Assembly (NCBI RefSeq): GCF_020177335.1
Contig: NZ_JAIVMG010000003.1
Location: 186,001-250,000 of the forward strand
DNA from: Stappia indica
Lineage (GTDB): Bacteria > Pseudomonadota > Alphaproteobacteria > Rhizobiales > Stappiaceae
Reading direction: 5' to 3'
DNA: 64,000 nt
Each line of letters opens with the position of its first letter. The first letter of the stretch is position 1. The notes beneath the pieces are model-generated. The model searched no databases, was not told the origin of the DNA, and saw only the letters and a list, made by a program, of their open reading frames with translations. Positions 54,885 to 64,000 of the stretch are shown piece after piece. Made by a program: the position numbers and the translations under genes.

Positions 54885-55877
54885 TTATTCGGCCGCCATG
54901 TCACGCAAGGCGCGCGGCAGGTTGAAGGAGATGGTCTCCTCCGCCGTGCGCACGCTGTCCACCTTTACCTCGTAGCGCTCGGCGAAGGCGGCGATGATCT
55001 CTTCCACCAGCACTTCGGGGGCCGAGGCGCCGGCGGTGATGCCCAGCCTGCCAAGCGGCGGCAGGGCGTGCCAGGGGATGTCGCTGGCCCGCTGCACCAG
55101 GATCGAGACCGGGCAGCCGGCCCGCTCGGCCACTTCCCGCAAGCGCTGCGAATTGGAGGAGTTCGGCGCGCCGACGACCAGCATGGCGTCGACCTTCGGT
55201 GCCACCGCCTTGACCGCTTCCTGGCGATTGGTGGTGGCGTAGCAGATGTCGTCCTTGTGCGGGGCGACGATGTCGGGGAAGCGCTCGGTCAACACCTCGA
55301 CGATGGCGCGGGTGTCGTCGACCGAAAGGGTGGTCTGGGTGATCCAGGCCAGCGGCTTTTCCCCGCCGGGCACGAAGGTCCGCGCGTCCTCCACCGTCTC
55401 CACCAGGCGCACCGCGCCTTCGGGCAACTGGCCCATGGTGCCGATCACCTCGGGATGACCGGCATGGCCGATCAGAATGATCTCCCGGCCGCGGCGGTGG
55501 TGCAACTCGGCTTCCTTGTGCACCTTGGAGACCAGCGGGCAGGTCGCGTCGAGATAGAACATGGCGCGCGAGCGGGCCGCCTCGGGCACGGATTTGGGCA
55601 CCCCATGGGCGGAAAACACCACCGGCCGGTCGATATCGGTTTCCGGGATCTCGTCCAGTTCCTCGATGAAGACCGCGCCCTTGGCCTTGAGGCTTTCCAC
55701 CACGAACTTGTTGTGCACGATCTCGTGGCGCACGTAGACCGGCGCGCCGAAACGCTCCAGCGCCAGTTCCACGATCTGCACGGCGCGGTCGACGCCGGCG
55801 CAAAAGCCGCGCGGCGCGCACAGGAGCACGTTGAGGGGAGGGCGCGGTGCCCCCGTGTGCTGCGGTGTCGAAGCCAA
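54885..55877 (-). CDS. ispH: 4-hydroxy-3-methylbut-2-enyl diphosphate reductase IspH
   Basis: 330 residues. The three [4Fe-4S] cysteines are Cys26 (APRGFCAGV), Cys113 (DATCPLV) and Cys212 ([11 protein letters not shown]); the active-site E/H residues lie in [10 protein letters not shown]. Last step of the MEP isoprenoid pathway, supplying IPP/DMAPP for ubiquinone and haem A side chains. A near-consensus promoter lies upstream. Confidence 0.97.
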   Translation of the reverse strand: MASTPQHTGAPRPPLNVLLCAPRGFCAGVDRAVQIVELALERFGAPVYVRHEIVHNKFVVESLKAKGAVFIEELDEIPETDIDRPVVFSAHGVPKSVPEAARSRAMFYLDATCPLVSKVHKEAELHHRRGREIILIGHAGHPEVIGTMGQLPEGAVRLVETVEDARTFVPGGEKPLAWITQTTLSVDDTRAIVEVLTERFPDIVAPHKDDICYATTNRQEAVKAVAPKVDAMLVVGAPNSSNSQRLREVAERAGCPVSILVQRASDIPWHALPPLGRLGITAGASAPEVLVEEIIAAFAERYEVKVDSVRTAEETISFNLPRALRDMAAE

Positions 55878-55924
55878 GACCGGATCCCCTTGCGTATCGT
55901 TCCGCCGGTGTCGAAGTTTCCGGC

Positions 55925-55953
55925 AATAGAGATTTGCCCGCCCGCCCTGTCAA
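55925..55953 (-). promoter_or_regulatory. Predicted housekeeping promoter of ispH-thrB-rnhA
   Basis: On the minus strand a perfect TTGACA (55953-55948) is separated by 17 bases from TCTATT (55930-55925), about 50 bases before the ispH start. Confidence 0.65.
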
Positions 55954-56044
55954 GGGCGGACACCGCTCGCCAAGCGCTCATGTGCCTGATATAGACGGGC
56001 GCTGTCGATATATGGGCAATGTGAACGAATTGGGAAACGATCGA

Positions 56045-56638
56045 ATGCGACAGGCCGCGATGGTTCGCCTTGGCTCCTCCTTGGCAGTGCTCTCCCTCAC
56101 GCTGGCGCTGGCCGCTTGCGGCGGTGACGGGCTGTCGCTCGGCGGCGATGTCTCCAAGACCATCGTGTCCGGCAATGCCGCCGGCCAAGGGGTGGTCGAC
56201 GTCGATCCGGCGATCTTTGCCAAGGAAGTGCCCTGTCCGCCGCTGGAGGTGGAAGCGGGCAATTACCTGAGCGCGAGCTACGAGCGCGGCAAGGATAACG
56301 ACCCGCGCGCCCTGCGCTATCAGGCAAGCCTTGAGAAATGGGCGCGCAAATGCCGCCGCGAGGGCGGCGAGGTGAAGATGACGCTCGGCGTTTCCGGCCG
56401 TGTCACGCCGGGACCGGCATGGAAGGGCGGGGAGATCCTGCTGCCGATCCGGGTGACCTACGCGCCGCTCGCCGATGAGGGGGGCAAGTCGGAGGTGAAG
56501 ATGTTCACCGTCCCGGTCACGGTGGGTGAGGGCGCGCCGGCCGAGCAATGGGCGCTGGTCGAGCAGGGGCTGGTGATTCCCCAGGATCGCTCGATCAAGG
56601 TGCAGATCGCGCTGACCGACAAGAAGCGCCGCCGCTGA
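56045..56638 (+). CDS. Putative lipoprotein of unknown function
   Basis: 197 residues from ATG 56045; ATG 56012 and 56060 are alternatives. Signal peptide and lipobox LALAAC, with lipidated Cys25. The mature part has one region EVPCPPLEVEAGNYLSASYERGKDNDPRALRYQASLEKWARKCRR with a conserved Cys pair. A beta-rich remainder (GVSGRVTPGPAWKGGEILLPIRV) seems typical of a rhizobial lipoprotein family. Divergent from ispH. Confidence 0.78.
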   Translation: MRQAAMVRLGSSLAVLSLTLALAACGGDGLSLGGDVSKTIVSGNAAGQGVVDVDPAIFAKEVPCPPLEVEAGNYLSASYERGKDNDPRALRYQASLEKWARKCRREGGEVKMTLGVSGRVTPGPAWKGGEILLPIRVTYAPLADEGGKSEVKMFTVPVTVGEGAPAEQWALVEQGLVIPQDRSIKVQIALTDKKRRR

Positions 56639-56770
56639 GGATAGGCGCCGGCCGGGAGCGAAACCGGCCGAAACCGGCGGGCTTTCCCGGCCCGGTTGCC
56701 CGTGCCGATGAGCACGAGGCACGACGATTGACACTTCCAGCCGGCCCGGCGAGAGTGTATGGAGATTGAA

Positions 56771-56799
56771 GGCGGCGTTTTCGTTGTGCGCCGCTTTTT
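56771..56799 (+). terminator. Intrinsic terminator after the lipoprotein gene
   Basis: GCGGCG pairs with CGCCGC around an 11-base loop and is followed by TTTTT. It insulates the riboswitch from upstream transcription. Confidence 0.7.
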
Positions 56800-56855
56800 C
56801 ATTTTCCTGCGGCAGAGCCCTGGCGGCGATGCGGTGCGAAGATGAAACCATGTAC

Positions 56856-57075
56856 TGCGGGAGAGACCGGGGCGAGAAGCTCCGGCGCCGAAGGAGCAAC
56901 CGCCCCGGAAACTCTCAGGCCAAAGGACCGCAGGCCAAGCAACGCTCTGGAAAGCAGTGCGACCGGGACAATGGACCGGCCGGGCTCACCGAAGGAGTAA
57001 CCGCCGGACGGCATCGCGAAGCGCGCGATTCAGCCGCAGGGCGGGAAATCTCTCAGGTTGTCGGGACAGAGGGGG
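56856..57075 (+). promoter_or_regulatory. Tandem glycine riboswitch
   Basis: Two adjacent aptamers precede gcvT. The first has GGGAGAG, CCGAAGGAGCAA and GGAAACTCTCAGGCAAAGGAC-type elements (56860-56930). The second repeats CACCGAAGGAGTAA and GGGAAATCTCTCAGG (56985-57070) with an extended hairpin between. This is the well-known dual glycine aptamer that switches on the glycine cleavage operon. No terminator lies between it and gcvT, so control is probably at translation start. I could not assign the promoter. Confidence 0.93.
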
Positions 57076-57129
57076 CGCGTGAGCACGGATGTGTTCGCGT
57101 CGCCGCACTCGTGAGCCAGGACGCCTGAC

Positions 57130-58278
57130 ATGACCCTTGAGACCGACGGTCCTCTTCTGTCGACACCGCTGACCGACCTGCACCGGGAGCTGGGCGCGCG
57201 CCTCGTTCCCTTCGCCGGCTACGAGATGCCGGTGCAGTTTCCCGCCGGCATCATTGCCGAGCACACCCACACCCGCGAAGCGGCCGGTCTGTTCGATGTC
57301 TCGCACATGGGGCAGGCGTATCTGATCGGCCCCGACCACGAGACCACCGCCCGCGCGCTTGAGCGGATCGTCCCGTCCGACATCCTGAACCTGAAGCACG
57401 GCCGGCAGCGCTATTCGGTGCTTCTGAACGGCGAAGGGGGCATCATCGATGATCTGATGGTGACCCGCCCCGTCTCGGAGGCCGAGGACGGCCGGTTGTT
57501 CCTGGTGGTCAATGCCTCGCGCAAGGCGGTGGACTACGACTTCATCCGCGCCGCCCTGCCGGACAACGTCCGGCTGGAGACGATCGAGGATCGCGCGCTG
57601 ATCGCCGTGCAGGGGCCGCAGGCCGCCGCCGTGGTCGCCGCCCATGCGCCCGAGGCGGCGAAGCTTGCCTTCATGGCGGCCGCGCCGATGGAGTTCGACG
57701 GCATCGCCTGTCACGTCTCCCGCTGCGGCTACACCGGTGAGGATGGCTTTGAACTGTCCGTTCCCGCCGGGGCGGCGGAGGCGATCGCCCGGGCGTTGCT
57801 GGCCGATGAGCGGGTCCAGCCGATCGGTCTTGGCGCTCGCGATTCGCTGCGCCTTGAGGCCGGGCTTTGCCTTTACGGTCATGACATCGACGAGACGACC
57901 TCGCCGATCGAGGGCGCCATCACCTTTGTCCTGCAGAAGCGGCGCAAGGAAGCGGGCGATTTCCCCGGCGCGGACCGGATCCTGTCGGAGCTGGACGCGG
58001 GCCCGAAGCGGCTGCGTGTCGGCTTGCGGCCGGAGGGCCGAGCCCCGGCGCGCGAGGGCGCGGAAATCCGCGACACCTGCGGCACCGTTGTCGGCACTGT
58101 CACCTCCGGCGGCTTCGCGCCGACGCTCGGGGCGCCGATTGCCATGGGCTATGTCGATGCCGCCCATGCGGCGCCGGGCACCGCCCTCGTTCTGGTGGTG
58201 CGCGGCCGCGAATTGCCCGCTACCGTTGCCGACATGCCCTTCGTGCCGCAGCGCTACTACCGCAAACCGAAATCCTGA
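57130..58278 (+). CDS. gcvT: Glycine cleavage system T protein (aminomethyltransferase)
   Basis: 382 residues. PLTDLHRELGARLVPFAGYEMPVQFP at the N-terminus, DVSHMGQ, the folate-binding core and the C-terminal YTGEDGFELSVP block. It transfers the methylene group from aminomethyl-lipoyl GcvH to tetrahydrofolate, releasing ammonia. First gene after the riboswitch; GcvH follows 48 bases later. Confidence 0.97.
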   Translation: MTLETDGPLLSTPLTDLHRELGARLVPFAGYEMPVQFPAGIIAEHTHTREAAGLFDVSHMGQAYLIGPDHETTARALERIVPSDILNLKHGRQRYSVLLNGEGGIIDDLMVTRPVSEAEDGRLFLVVNASRKAVDYDFIRAALPDNVRLETIEDRALIAVQGPQAAAVVAAHAPEAAKLAFMAAAPMEFDGIACHVSRCGYTGEDGFELSVPAGAAEAIARALLADERVQPIGLGARDSLRLEAGLCLYGHDIDETTSPIEGAITFVLQKRRKEAGDFPGADRILSELDAGPKRLRVGLRPEGRAPAREGAEIRDTCGTVVGTVTSGGFAPTLGAPIAMGYVDAAHAAPGTALVLVVRGRELPATVADMPFVPQRYYRKPKS

Positions 58279-58326
58279 CACCTTAACCGGGACGGCACGC
58301 CCGTCCGGAGCATCTGGGAGATTGCC

Positions 58327-58698
58327 ATGACCACCCGCTACACCGAAGACCACGAATGGATCACCGTCGAGGGCGATGTCGCCACCGTCGGCATTACCAA
58401 CTACGCCCAGGAACAGCTGGGCGATGTGGTGTTCGTCGAACTGCCCGATGCCGGCAAGACGGTTGCCAAGGGCGATGAAGCCGCCGTGGTGGAAAGCGTC
58501 AAGGCCGCGTCCGAGGTCTTCGCCCCGCTCGATGGCGAGATCGTCGAGGCCAACACCGCCCTTGCCGATGAGCCGGGCAAGGTCAACGAGGATCCGGAAG
58601 GCGGCGCCTGGTTCGTCAAGATCCGCATGAGCGACAAGAGCCAGCTCGACGGCATGATGGACGCGGACGCCTACAAGGCCCATCTGGAAGGTCTTTAA
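58327..58698 (+). CDS. gcvH: Glycine cleavage system H protein
   Basis: 123 residues. Lipoylated Lys59 in [14 protein letters not shown], preceded by the family start [11 protein letters not shown]. The lipoyl arm shuttles the aminomethyl group between P, T and L proteins. RBS GGGAG precedes the ATG. The next gene begins five bases after the stop. Confidence 0.98.
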   Translation: MTTRYTEDHEWITVEGDVATVGITNYAQEQLGDVVFVELPDAGKTVAKGDEAAVVESVKAASEVFAPLDGEIVEANTALADEPGKVNEDPEGGAWFVKIRMSDKSQLDGMMDADAYKAHLEGL

Positions 58699-58703
58699 AG
58701 ACC

Positions 58704-59183
58704 ATGGCCCGGCACTTCTATCAGGCGGAGATCACCTGGACCTGCGAGGGCGACTTCGCGGCCAATGCCTATTCGCGCGGGCACCACTGGTCGTTCGATG
58801 GCGGAGTGCAGGTGCTAGCCTCCTCCTCGCCGTCGATGGTGCCGGTGCCCCAGTCCATCGAAGCCGCCGTCGATCCGGAGGAAGCCTTCGTCGCGGCGCT
58901 GTCGAGCTGCCACATGCTGTGGTTCCTCGATCTGGCCCGCCGCGACGGTCTGGACGTCAAGGCCTATCGGGACGCGGCCGAAGGGGTGATGGAGCGCATC
59001 GCCCCCGGCAAGATGGCGGTCACCCGCGTCATCCTGCGGCCCGAGGTCACCTTCGGCGGCGCCGAATTGCCGGAGGCGGCGCGGGTCGAGCATCTCCACC
59101 ACCGGGCCCATGAGGCGTGTTTCATCGCCAATTCCGTGACGAGCGAGATCGAACTGGCCGCGCGCCCGTCGATCCTCGCCTGA
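58704..59183 (+). CDS. OsmC-family thiol peroxidase-like protein inside gcv operon
   Basis: 159 residues. OsmC/Ohr fold with both redox cysteines: Cys69 in [11 protein letters not shown] and Cys139 in [11 protein letters not shown]. Family members reduce organic hydroperoxides, and Ohr/OsmC proteins use lipoylated proteins as electron donors. It is packed between gcvH (five-base gap) and gcvPA (19-base gap) with codon use like its neighbours, so it is a true operon member. A link to lipoyl-GcvH as reductant is an attractive inference. Confidence 0.88.
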   Translation: MARHFYQAEITWTCEGDFAANAYSRGHHWSFDGGVQVLASSSPSMVPVPQSIEAAVDPEEAFVAALSSCHMLWFLDLARRDGLDVKAYRDAAEGVMERIAPGKMAVTRVILRPEVTFGGAELPEAARVEHLHHRAHEACFIANSVTSEIELAARPSILA

Positions 59184-59202
59184 GATCACAAAGGAGCACA
59201 GG

Positions 59203-60549
59203 ATGCGGTATCTGCCGCTTTCCGATACCGACCGCGCCGATATGCGCGCCCGTGTCGGCGTTTCGGACATCAACGAGATTTTTGTCGATATTCCCGAAAG
59301 TGCCCGGCTGGACGGTCTGCTCGACCTGCCGCTGCACCAGAGCGAATTCGCGGTCGAACGCGACATGGCGCGCATGGCCGCGAAGAACGTGGCGGCCTCC
59401 TCGGTGCCGTTCTTCGTCGGCGCCGGCGCCTACAAGCATCACGTGCCGGCCAGCGTCGATCACCTGATCCAGCGCTCCGAGTTTCTCACCTCCTACACGC
59501 CGTATCAGCCGGAGGTGACGCAGGGCACGCTGCAGTACCTGTTCGAGTTCCAGACCCAGGTCGCCGCCCTGACCGGCATGGAGGTGGCCAATGCCTCCAT
59601 GTATGACGGCTCGACGGCCACCGCCGAGGCGGTGCTGATGGCCCACCGGGTCACCCGGCGCAACAAGGCGGTGCTGTCCGGTGGCTTGCATCCGCAGTAC
59701 CGCTCTGTCGCCGAAGGGCTCAGCGAGATGGCAGGCGACCGGGTGGTCAGCCTCGCCGCCGATCCGCTTGGGGCGGAGGACATCCTCGCCGCCATCGACG
59801 ACGAGACCTCCTGCGTCGTCGTCCAGTCGCCGAATTTCTACGGCCAGTTGGTCGACCTCAAGCCGATCGCCGACAAGGCCCACGCCCATGGGGCGCTGCT
59901 GATCGCCGTCTTCACCGAGGTGGTGTCGCTCGGCCTGATCGAGCCGCCGGGCGCGCAAGGCGCCGATATCGTCGTCGGCGAGGGCCAGTCCATCGGCAAC
60001 GGCCTCAATTTCGGCGGCCCCTATGTGGGGCTCTTCGCCACGCGGCAGAAGTTCATCCGGCAGATGCCGGGCCGGCTCTGCGGCGAGACCGTCGATGCCA
60101 ATGGCAAGCGCGGCTACGTGCTGACGCTCTCCACCCGCGAGCAGCACATCCGCCGCGACAAGGCGACCTCGAACATCTGCACCAACTCCGGCCTGTGCTG
60201 CCTGGCCTTCACCATCCACATGACGCTTCTGGGCGGAAATGGTCTGGCGACGCTGGCGCGCATCAACCACGCCAGCGCGGTGAAGCTGAAGGCGGTGCTC
60301 GAAGAGGTGCCGGGGGTGTCGGTGCTGAACGACACGTTCTTCAACGAATTCACGGTGAAGCTGCCGAAGCCGGCGGCCGGCGTGATCGAGGAACTGGCCA
60401 AGCGCGGCGTGCTCGGCGGTGTGCCGGTGTCGCGGCTGGAGCCGGGGCAGGCGGAGCTTGAGCCCCTGCTTCTGGTGGCCGCGAGCGAGGTCAACAGCGA
60501 CGAGGACCGGGCGGCGTTTGCCGCGGCGCTGAAGGAGGTGCTGGCATGA
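59203..60549 (+). CDS. gcvPA: Glycine dehydrogenase (decarboxylating) subunit 1
   Basis: 448 residues. Equivalent to the N-terminal half of single-chain Gcv[39 protein letters not shown] and the late [15 protein letters not shown]. Lacks the PLP lysine, which is in GcvPB. Forms the heterotetrameric P protein that decarboxylates glycine. The stop overlaps gcvPB by four bases. Confidence 0.97.
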   Translation: MRYLPLSDTDRADMRARVGVSDINEIFVDIPESARLDGLLDLPLHQSEFAVERDMARMAAKNVAASSVPFFVGAGAYKHHVPASVDHLIQRSEFLTSYTPYQPEVTQGTLQYLFEFQTQVAALTGMEVANASMYDGSTATAEAVLMAHRVTRRNKAVLSGGLHPQYRSVAEGLSEMAGDRVVSLAADPLGAEDILAAIDDETSCVVVQSPNFYGQLVDLKPIADKAHAHGALLIAVFTEVVSLGLIEPPGAQGADIVVGEGQSIGNGLNFGGPYVGLFATRQKFIRQMPGRLCGETVDANGKRGYVLTLSTREQHIRRDKATSNICTNSGLCCLAFTIHMTLLGGNGLATLARINHASAVKLKAVLEEVPGVSVLNDTFFNEFTVKLPKPAAGVIEELAKRGVLGGVPVSRLEPGQAELEPLLLVAASEVNSDEDRAAFAAALKEVLA

Positions 60550-62138
60550 GCATGAACACGCAAGGACGTCCGTCCGCGCCGACAGAGGCCGGCGGCACTG
60601 CGGCGCATGAGACCTTCACCGGCAACAAGGCGTTGCAGATGGAAGAGGCGCTGATCTTCGAGATCGGCCGCAACGATGTCTGCGGTGTGGACCTTGAGGA
60701 GCCGGAGGATTTCACGCCGGCACTCGGTGGCCATGCCCGCCGCGCAGAGCTGGATCTTCCGGCCCTGACCGAGCCGGAGGCGATGCGCCACTACGTGCGC
60801 CTGTCGTCGAAGAACTACGCCATTGATGCCGGGCTCTATCCGCTCGGCTCCTGCACCATGAAGCACAATCCGCGTCTCAACGAGAAGATGGCGCGGCTTC
60901 CGGGCTTTGCCGACGTTCACCCGCTGCAGCCGCGCTCCACGGTGACCGGCGCGGTGGAAATGATCGCCGAGTTGGCCCACTGGCTGGTGACCCTGACCGG
61001 CATGGAAGCGGTGGCTATGAGCCCCAAGGCCGGCGCCCATGGCGAATTGTGCGGCATGATGGCGATCAAGGCGGCGCATACCGCCGCCGGCCGCGATCCC
61101 AAGGTGGTGCTGGTGCCGGAATCGGCCCATGGCACCAACCCGGCGACGGCGGCGCTGCTCGGCTACAAGGTGGTGTCCATCGAGGCGCGCGAAGACGGCA
61201 CGGTCGACACCCGGGCGGTGCAGGACCGGATCGCGGAACACGCGGGAAACATCGCCGGCATCATGCTGACCAACCCGAACACCTGCGGGCTGTTCGAGCG
61301 GGACATCATTGCCATCGCCGAGGCGATCCACGCCGCGGACGGCTACTTCTACTGCGACGGCGCCAATTTCAACGCCATCGTCGGCAAGGCCCGGCCCGGG
61401 GATCTCGGCGTCGATGCCATGCATATCAACCTGCACAAGACCTTCTCCACGCCTCATGGCGGCGGCGGTCCGGGCTCCGGCCCGGTGGTGCTGTCGGAGC
61501 GTCTGGCGCCCTTCGCGCCGCTGCCGTTCCTACGCAAAGGGGCGAACGGACCGGAGTGGATCGAGAGCGCGGCGGAGCTTCTGGACGGCGAGCAGCCGTT
61601 CGGTCGGATGACCGCCTTCCATGGCCAGATGGGCATGTATGTCCGTGCGCTCGCCTACATGAAGAGCCACGGCGCCGACGGCCTGCGCCAGGCCTCGGAA
61701 GACGCGGTGCTCAACGCCAATTATGTGCGTGTCGGCCTTGAGGACCTGATGAGCCTGCCGTTCGGCTCGCGCTGGTGCATGCATGAGGTGCTGTTCGATG
61801 ACAGTTTCCTCAAGGACACGGGTGTGACCACCCTCGATTTCGCCAAGGCGATGATCGACGAGGGCTACCATCCGATGACCATGTACTTCCCGCTGGTCGT
61901 CCATGGCGCGATGCTGATTGAGCCGACGGAATCGGAAAGCCGGGCCGCGCTCGACCTGTTCATCGCCACCATGCGCGATCTGGTGATGAGCGCGCAGCGG
62001 GGCGAGACCGGTCGTTTCAAGGGCGCGCCGTTCCATGCACCGCGCGCGCGCCTTGACGAAACCCGGGCCGCGCGCAAGCCGGTGCTGAAATGGGAGCGTC
62101 CGGCGGCCAGCGAGGTGCAGCCCCAGGCGGCGGAGTAG
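60546..62138 (+). CDS. gcvPB: Glycine dehydrogenase (decarboxylating) subunit 2
   Basis: 530 residues. PLP lysine Lys298 in [40 protein letters not shown] and [16 protein letters not shown] are also present. Catalytic half of P protein. Last gene of the operon; a strong terminator follows. No gcvL gene here; the pyruvate/2-oxoglutarate dehydrogenase E3 presumably serves. Confidence 0.97.
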   Translation: MSMNTQGRPSAPTEAGGTAAHETFTGNKALQMEEALIFEIGRNDVCGVDLEEPEDFTPALGGHARRAELDLPALTEPEAMRHYVRLSSKNYAIDAGLYPLGSCTMKHNPRLNEKMARLPGFADVHPLQPRSTVTGAVEMIAELAHWLVTLTGMEAVAMSPKAGAHGELCGMMAIKAAHTAAGRDPKVVLVPESAHGTNPATAALLGYKVVSIEAREDGTVDTRAVQDRIAEHAGNIAGIMLTNPNTCGLFERDIIAIAEAIHAADGYFYCDGANFNAIVGKARPGDLGVDAMHINLHKTFSTPHGGGGPGSGPVVLSERLAPFAPLPFLRKGANGPEWIESAAELLDGEQPFGRMTAFHGQMGMYVRALAYMKSHGADGLRQASEDAVLNANYVRVGLEDLMSLPFGSRWCMHEVLFDDSFLKDTGVTTLDFAKAMIDEGYHPMTMYFPLVVHGAMLIEPTESESRAALDLFIATMRDLVMSAQRGETGRFKGAPFHAPRARLDETRAARKPVLKWERPAASEVQPQAAE

Positions 62139-62168
62139 GCGTCTTCCCGCAGAAATGACAAGCAGACG

Positions 62169-62200
62169 AACGCCCGGCCATCGCGCCGGGCGTTTTCGTT
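62169..62200 (+). terminator. Intrinsic terminator of the gcv operon
   Basis: Perfect 10-bp stem AACGCCCGGC/GCCGGGCGTT with a six-base loop, then TT and CGTTT. Confidence 0.9.
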
Positions 62201-62234
62201 TCGGCTGGGCGATTGCGTTTTGTCATTCCGTGTG

Positions 62235-62263
62235 TCAATTTGACATATAAGATGTCATATTGA
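62235..62263. promoter_or_regulatory. MarR-type palindromic operator
   Basis: Imperfect palindrome with inner arms TGACAT-N5-ATGTCA and outer arms TCAAT/ATTGA, one mismatched pair between them (11 of 12 positions match). AT-rich and five bases before the marR start, as expected for an autoregulated MarR operator. Confidence 0.75.
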
Positions 62264-62267
62264 GGCG

Positions 62268-62744
62268 ATGGTGATGACGGATACGACCGAGGCGGTCTAC
62301 GAGCTGCTCCAGATGGTGCGCCCGCTGCACAGGCGGGTTGCCCGGTCGGTTGCCGAACACCTGAAAGAGGCCGGCATCGGCGTGGGCGAACGCGCGGTGC
62401 TGGCGCTTCTGGTCGAGGGGGAGCCGCGCAGCGTGCCGGCGATTGGGCGCGCGCTCTTCCTGCCGCGCCAGAACGTACAGAAATGGGTGGACGGGCTGCT
62501 GCGGGCCGGGCTGGTGGAGCGCAGGCCGAACCCGGCGCACCGTCGCTCCCATCTCATCGCCGCCACGGACGAAGGGCGCGACCTCTTTGCGCAAATCCGC
62601 GCGCGCGAGACGCGGGCCATCGCCGAACTCGCCGGGCGGCTGTCGCCGTCGGATGTGAAGGTGGCCTCCGACGTGCTTGCAGCCTGCCTTGAGCATTTCT
62701 CGCCGTTCGAGGATGACCCGGACCGGCCGGGGCCGCTCGCCTGA
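62268..62744 (+). CDS. MarR-family transcriptional regulator
   Basis: 158 residues. Winged-helix domain: SVPAIGRALFLPRQNVQKWVDGLLRAGLVERRPNPAHRRSHLIAATDEG contains recognition helix and the Asn-Arg-rich wing. Flanking helices serve dimerisation. No Cys near the N-terminus, so it is not an OhrR-type redox sensor. It likely represses itself and the following hydrolase through the palindrome at 62235-62263; the ligand is unknown. Confidence 0.9.
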   Translation: MVMTDTTEAVYELLQMVRPLHRRVARSVAEHLKEAGIGVGERAVLALLVEGEPRSVPAIGRALFLPRQNVQKWVDGLLRAGLVERRPNPAHRRSHLIAATDEGRDLFAQIRARETRAIAELAGRLSPSDVKVASDVLAACLEHFSPFEDDPDRPGPLA

Positions 62745-62771
62745 CCTTCGTCGCCTGCCAGGAGGTTGCCC

Positions 62772-63443
62772 ATGTGGCCTATCATTCTTTTAGCCGTCGT
62801 CGCGGGCCTTGCCGCCCTTGCCGGTTTCTTCGTCGCGACCGCGCGGCGCATTGCCCGGCCAACGCGAGGCGAGGCCATTGCGCAAGATGCCGACCGCAGC
62901 GCGCTGCTCGTCATCGACATGCAGGAGGATTTCACAAGGTCAGAGGGCACGGGCGCCTATGACCCGGCCGACCGGGATCGGGCGATTGCCCGGATCAACA
63001 TGCTGGTCGCGCGGGCGCGCGATGCGGGTGATCCGATCGCCTTCATCCGGCAGGAGCACCGGGGCAGGGCGGTGCAGCTGGTCGCGAGCCTTCTTCTCGG
63101 CGGGGCCGGCAATCCAGGCCGGCCGGGCGGGCGTCTCGACCGGGACATCGACGCGCAAGGGGCCCCGGCCTTCGTCAAGCATGTGGCCGATGCCTTCTCC
63201 AATCCCGAGTTGGAGGCCTATTTGCGCGCGCACAACGTCGGGAGCCTCACCCTGACCGGCCTGGACCTTACTCATTGCGTGAGAGGAACGGCCCTTGGCG
63301 CGCGCAATCGCGGCTACGATGTCGTCGTGGACCGCGCCGGATCGCTGGCCGCGCGGGAACAGGCGGCCACGCGGGCGATGGACGACATGGAGGCGGCGGG
63401 CGTCGTCCTTTGTGACGGCGAAGGAACGCTCGGCCTCGGTTGA
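62772..63443 (+). CDS. Membrane-anchored isochorismatase-family cysteine hydrolase
   Basis: 223 residues from ATG 62772 behind GGAGG. An N-terminal membrane helix (about 4-23) precedes a complete isochorismatase-like domain with the triad Asp49 (LLVIDMQEDF), Lys136 (FVKHVADAF) and Cys169 (LTHCVRGTALGA). Family members hydrolyse amides, isochorismate, nicotinamide or ureido compounds; a membrane anchor is unusual. Positive residues (ARRIARPTR) after the helix suggest the domain stays cytoplasmic. It follows marR by 27 bases. Confidence 0.85.
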   Translation: MWPIILLAVVAGLAALAGFFVATARRIARPTRGEAIAQDADRSALLVIDMQEDFTRSEGTGAYDPADRDRAIARINMLVARARDAGDPIAFIRQEHRGRAVQLVASLLLGGAGNPGRPGGRLDRDIDAQGAPAFVKHVADAFSNPELEAYLRAHNVGSLTLTGLDLTHCVRGTALGARNRGYDVVVDRAGSLAAREQAATRAMDDMEAAGVVLCDGEGTLGLG

Positions 63444-63539
63444 GCGGAAGAGTCGGCCCGCCATGCGAAACCGCCCCCGGCCGGTTGTCCGGACGGAGGC
63501 GGTGACGATGCGCGGGGAACGCTTCTTGAAAGTCGAGGG

Positions 63540-64000
<461 letters not shown>

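Noticed and set aside
56728-56763. TTGACA/TATGGA pair before the glycine riboswitch as its promoter
   Set aside because: Spacer is 24 bases, and the terminator at 56771 would stop such a transcript at once.

Overview
The window looks like chromosomal, GC-rich (I estimate mid-to-high 60s %) DNA from an alphaproteobacterium of the order Hyphomicrobiales (Rhizobiales). Evidence is a CcrM-type GANTC methyltransferase at the right edge, an aa3 cytochrome oxidase operon ordered ctaC-ctaD-ctaB-(small TM protein)-ctaG-ctaE-DUF983-surf1, the APH-type ThrB, and small families typical of this order (DUF2093, DUF4170, DUF6101, IalB, TIGR01459). A marine or soil relative of the Stappiaceae would fit, but I cannot fix the genus. 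No rRNA, tRNA, CRISPR array, prophage or complete IS element is visible. Gene density is high and almost everything is housekeeping.

Layout. 1-5.4 kb: end of an MFS permease, a secreted PQQ-type sugar dehydrogenase, a candidate small structured RNA leading into a small unknown gene, a copper chaperone behind a CueR-type promoter, and a TipF-like EAL protein. 5.4-12.5 kb, all on the minus strand: maoC, ribF, a DMT permease, lspA, a lipoprotein and two M16 peptidases. 12.8-14.0 kb: a cheY-cheZ pair. 14.1-22 kb: HAD phosphatase, mutL, rsmD, rluB with a long repeat tail, tadA, a periplasmic MBL hydrolase and a patatin. 22.2-25.2 kb: VOC protein, Kef antiporter, a 258-bp MITE-like element and DUF2093. 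25.2-30.8 kb: an LPS cluster (lpxK-waaA-DUF374), DUF4170, cysQ-like and pmbA. 31-36.5 kb: DUF6101, ubiA, purD, tldD, ialB. 37-44 kb: the cox operon. 44-56.6 kb: peroxiredoxin, DsbD-like, algH, thrC, M16 peptidase, GNAT, GGDEF/EAL protein, rnhA, thrB, ispH, lipoprotein. 56.8-62.1 kb: tandem glycine riboswitch and gcvT-gcvH-osmC-gcvPA-gcvPB. 62.2-64 kb: MarR regulator, membrane-anchored isochorismatase-like hydrolase, and the end of ccrM.

How it works together: the cox block encodes haem A-dependent terminal oxidase subunits plus haem O synthesis (ctaB), copper delivery (ctaG) and assembly (surf1). The gcv block is a glycine-sensing catabolic operon. lpxK/waaA/DUF374 build the lipid A-Kdo core. 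thrC and thrB complete threonine synthesis from opposite strands. pmbA and tldD encode the two partners of one protease. The least explained items are the 2.5-2.7 kb RNA-like locus, the MITE-like element, the OsmC gene inside the gcv operon, the RluB repeat tail, and the MarR/hydrolase pair with its near-perfect operator.
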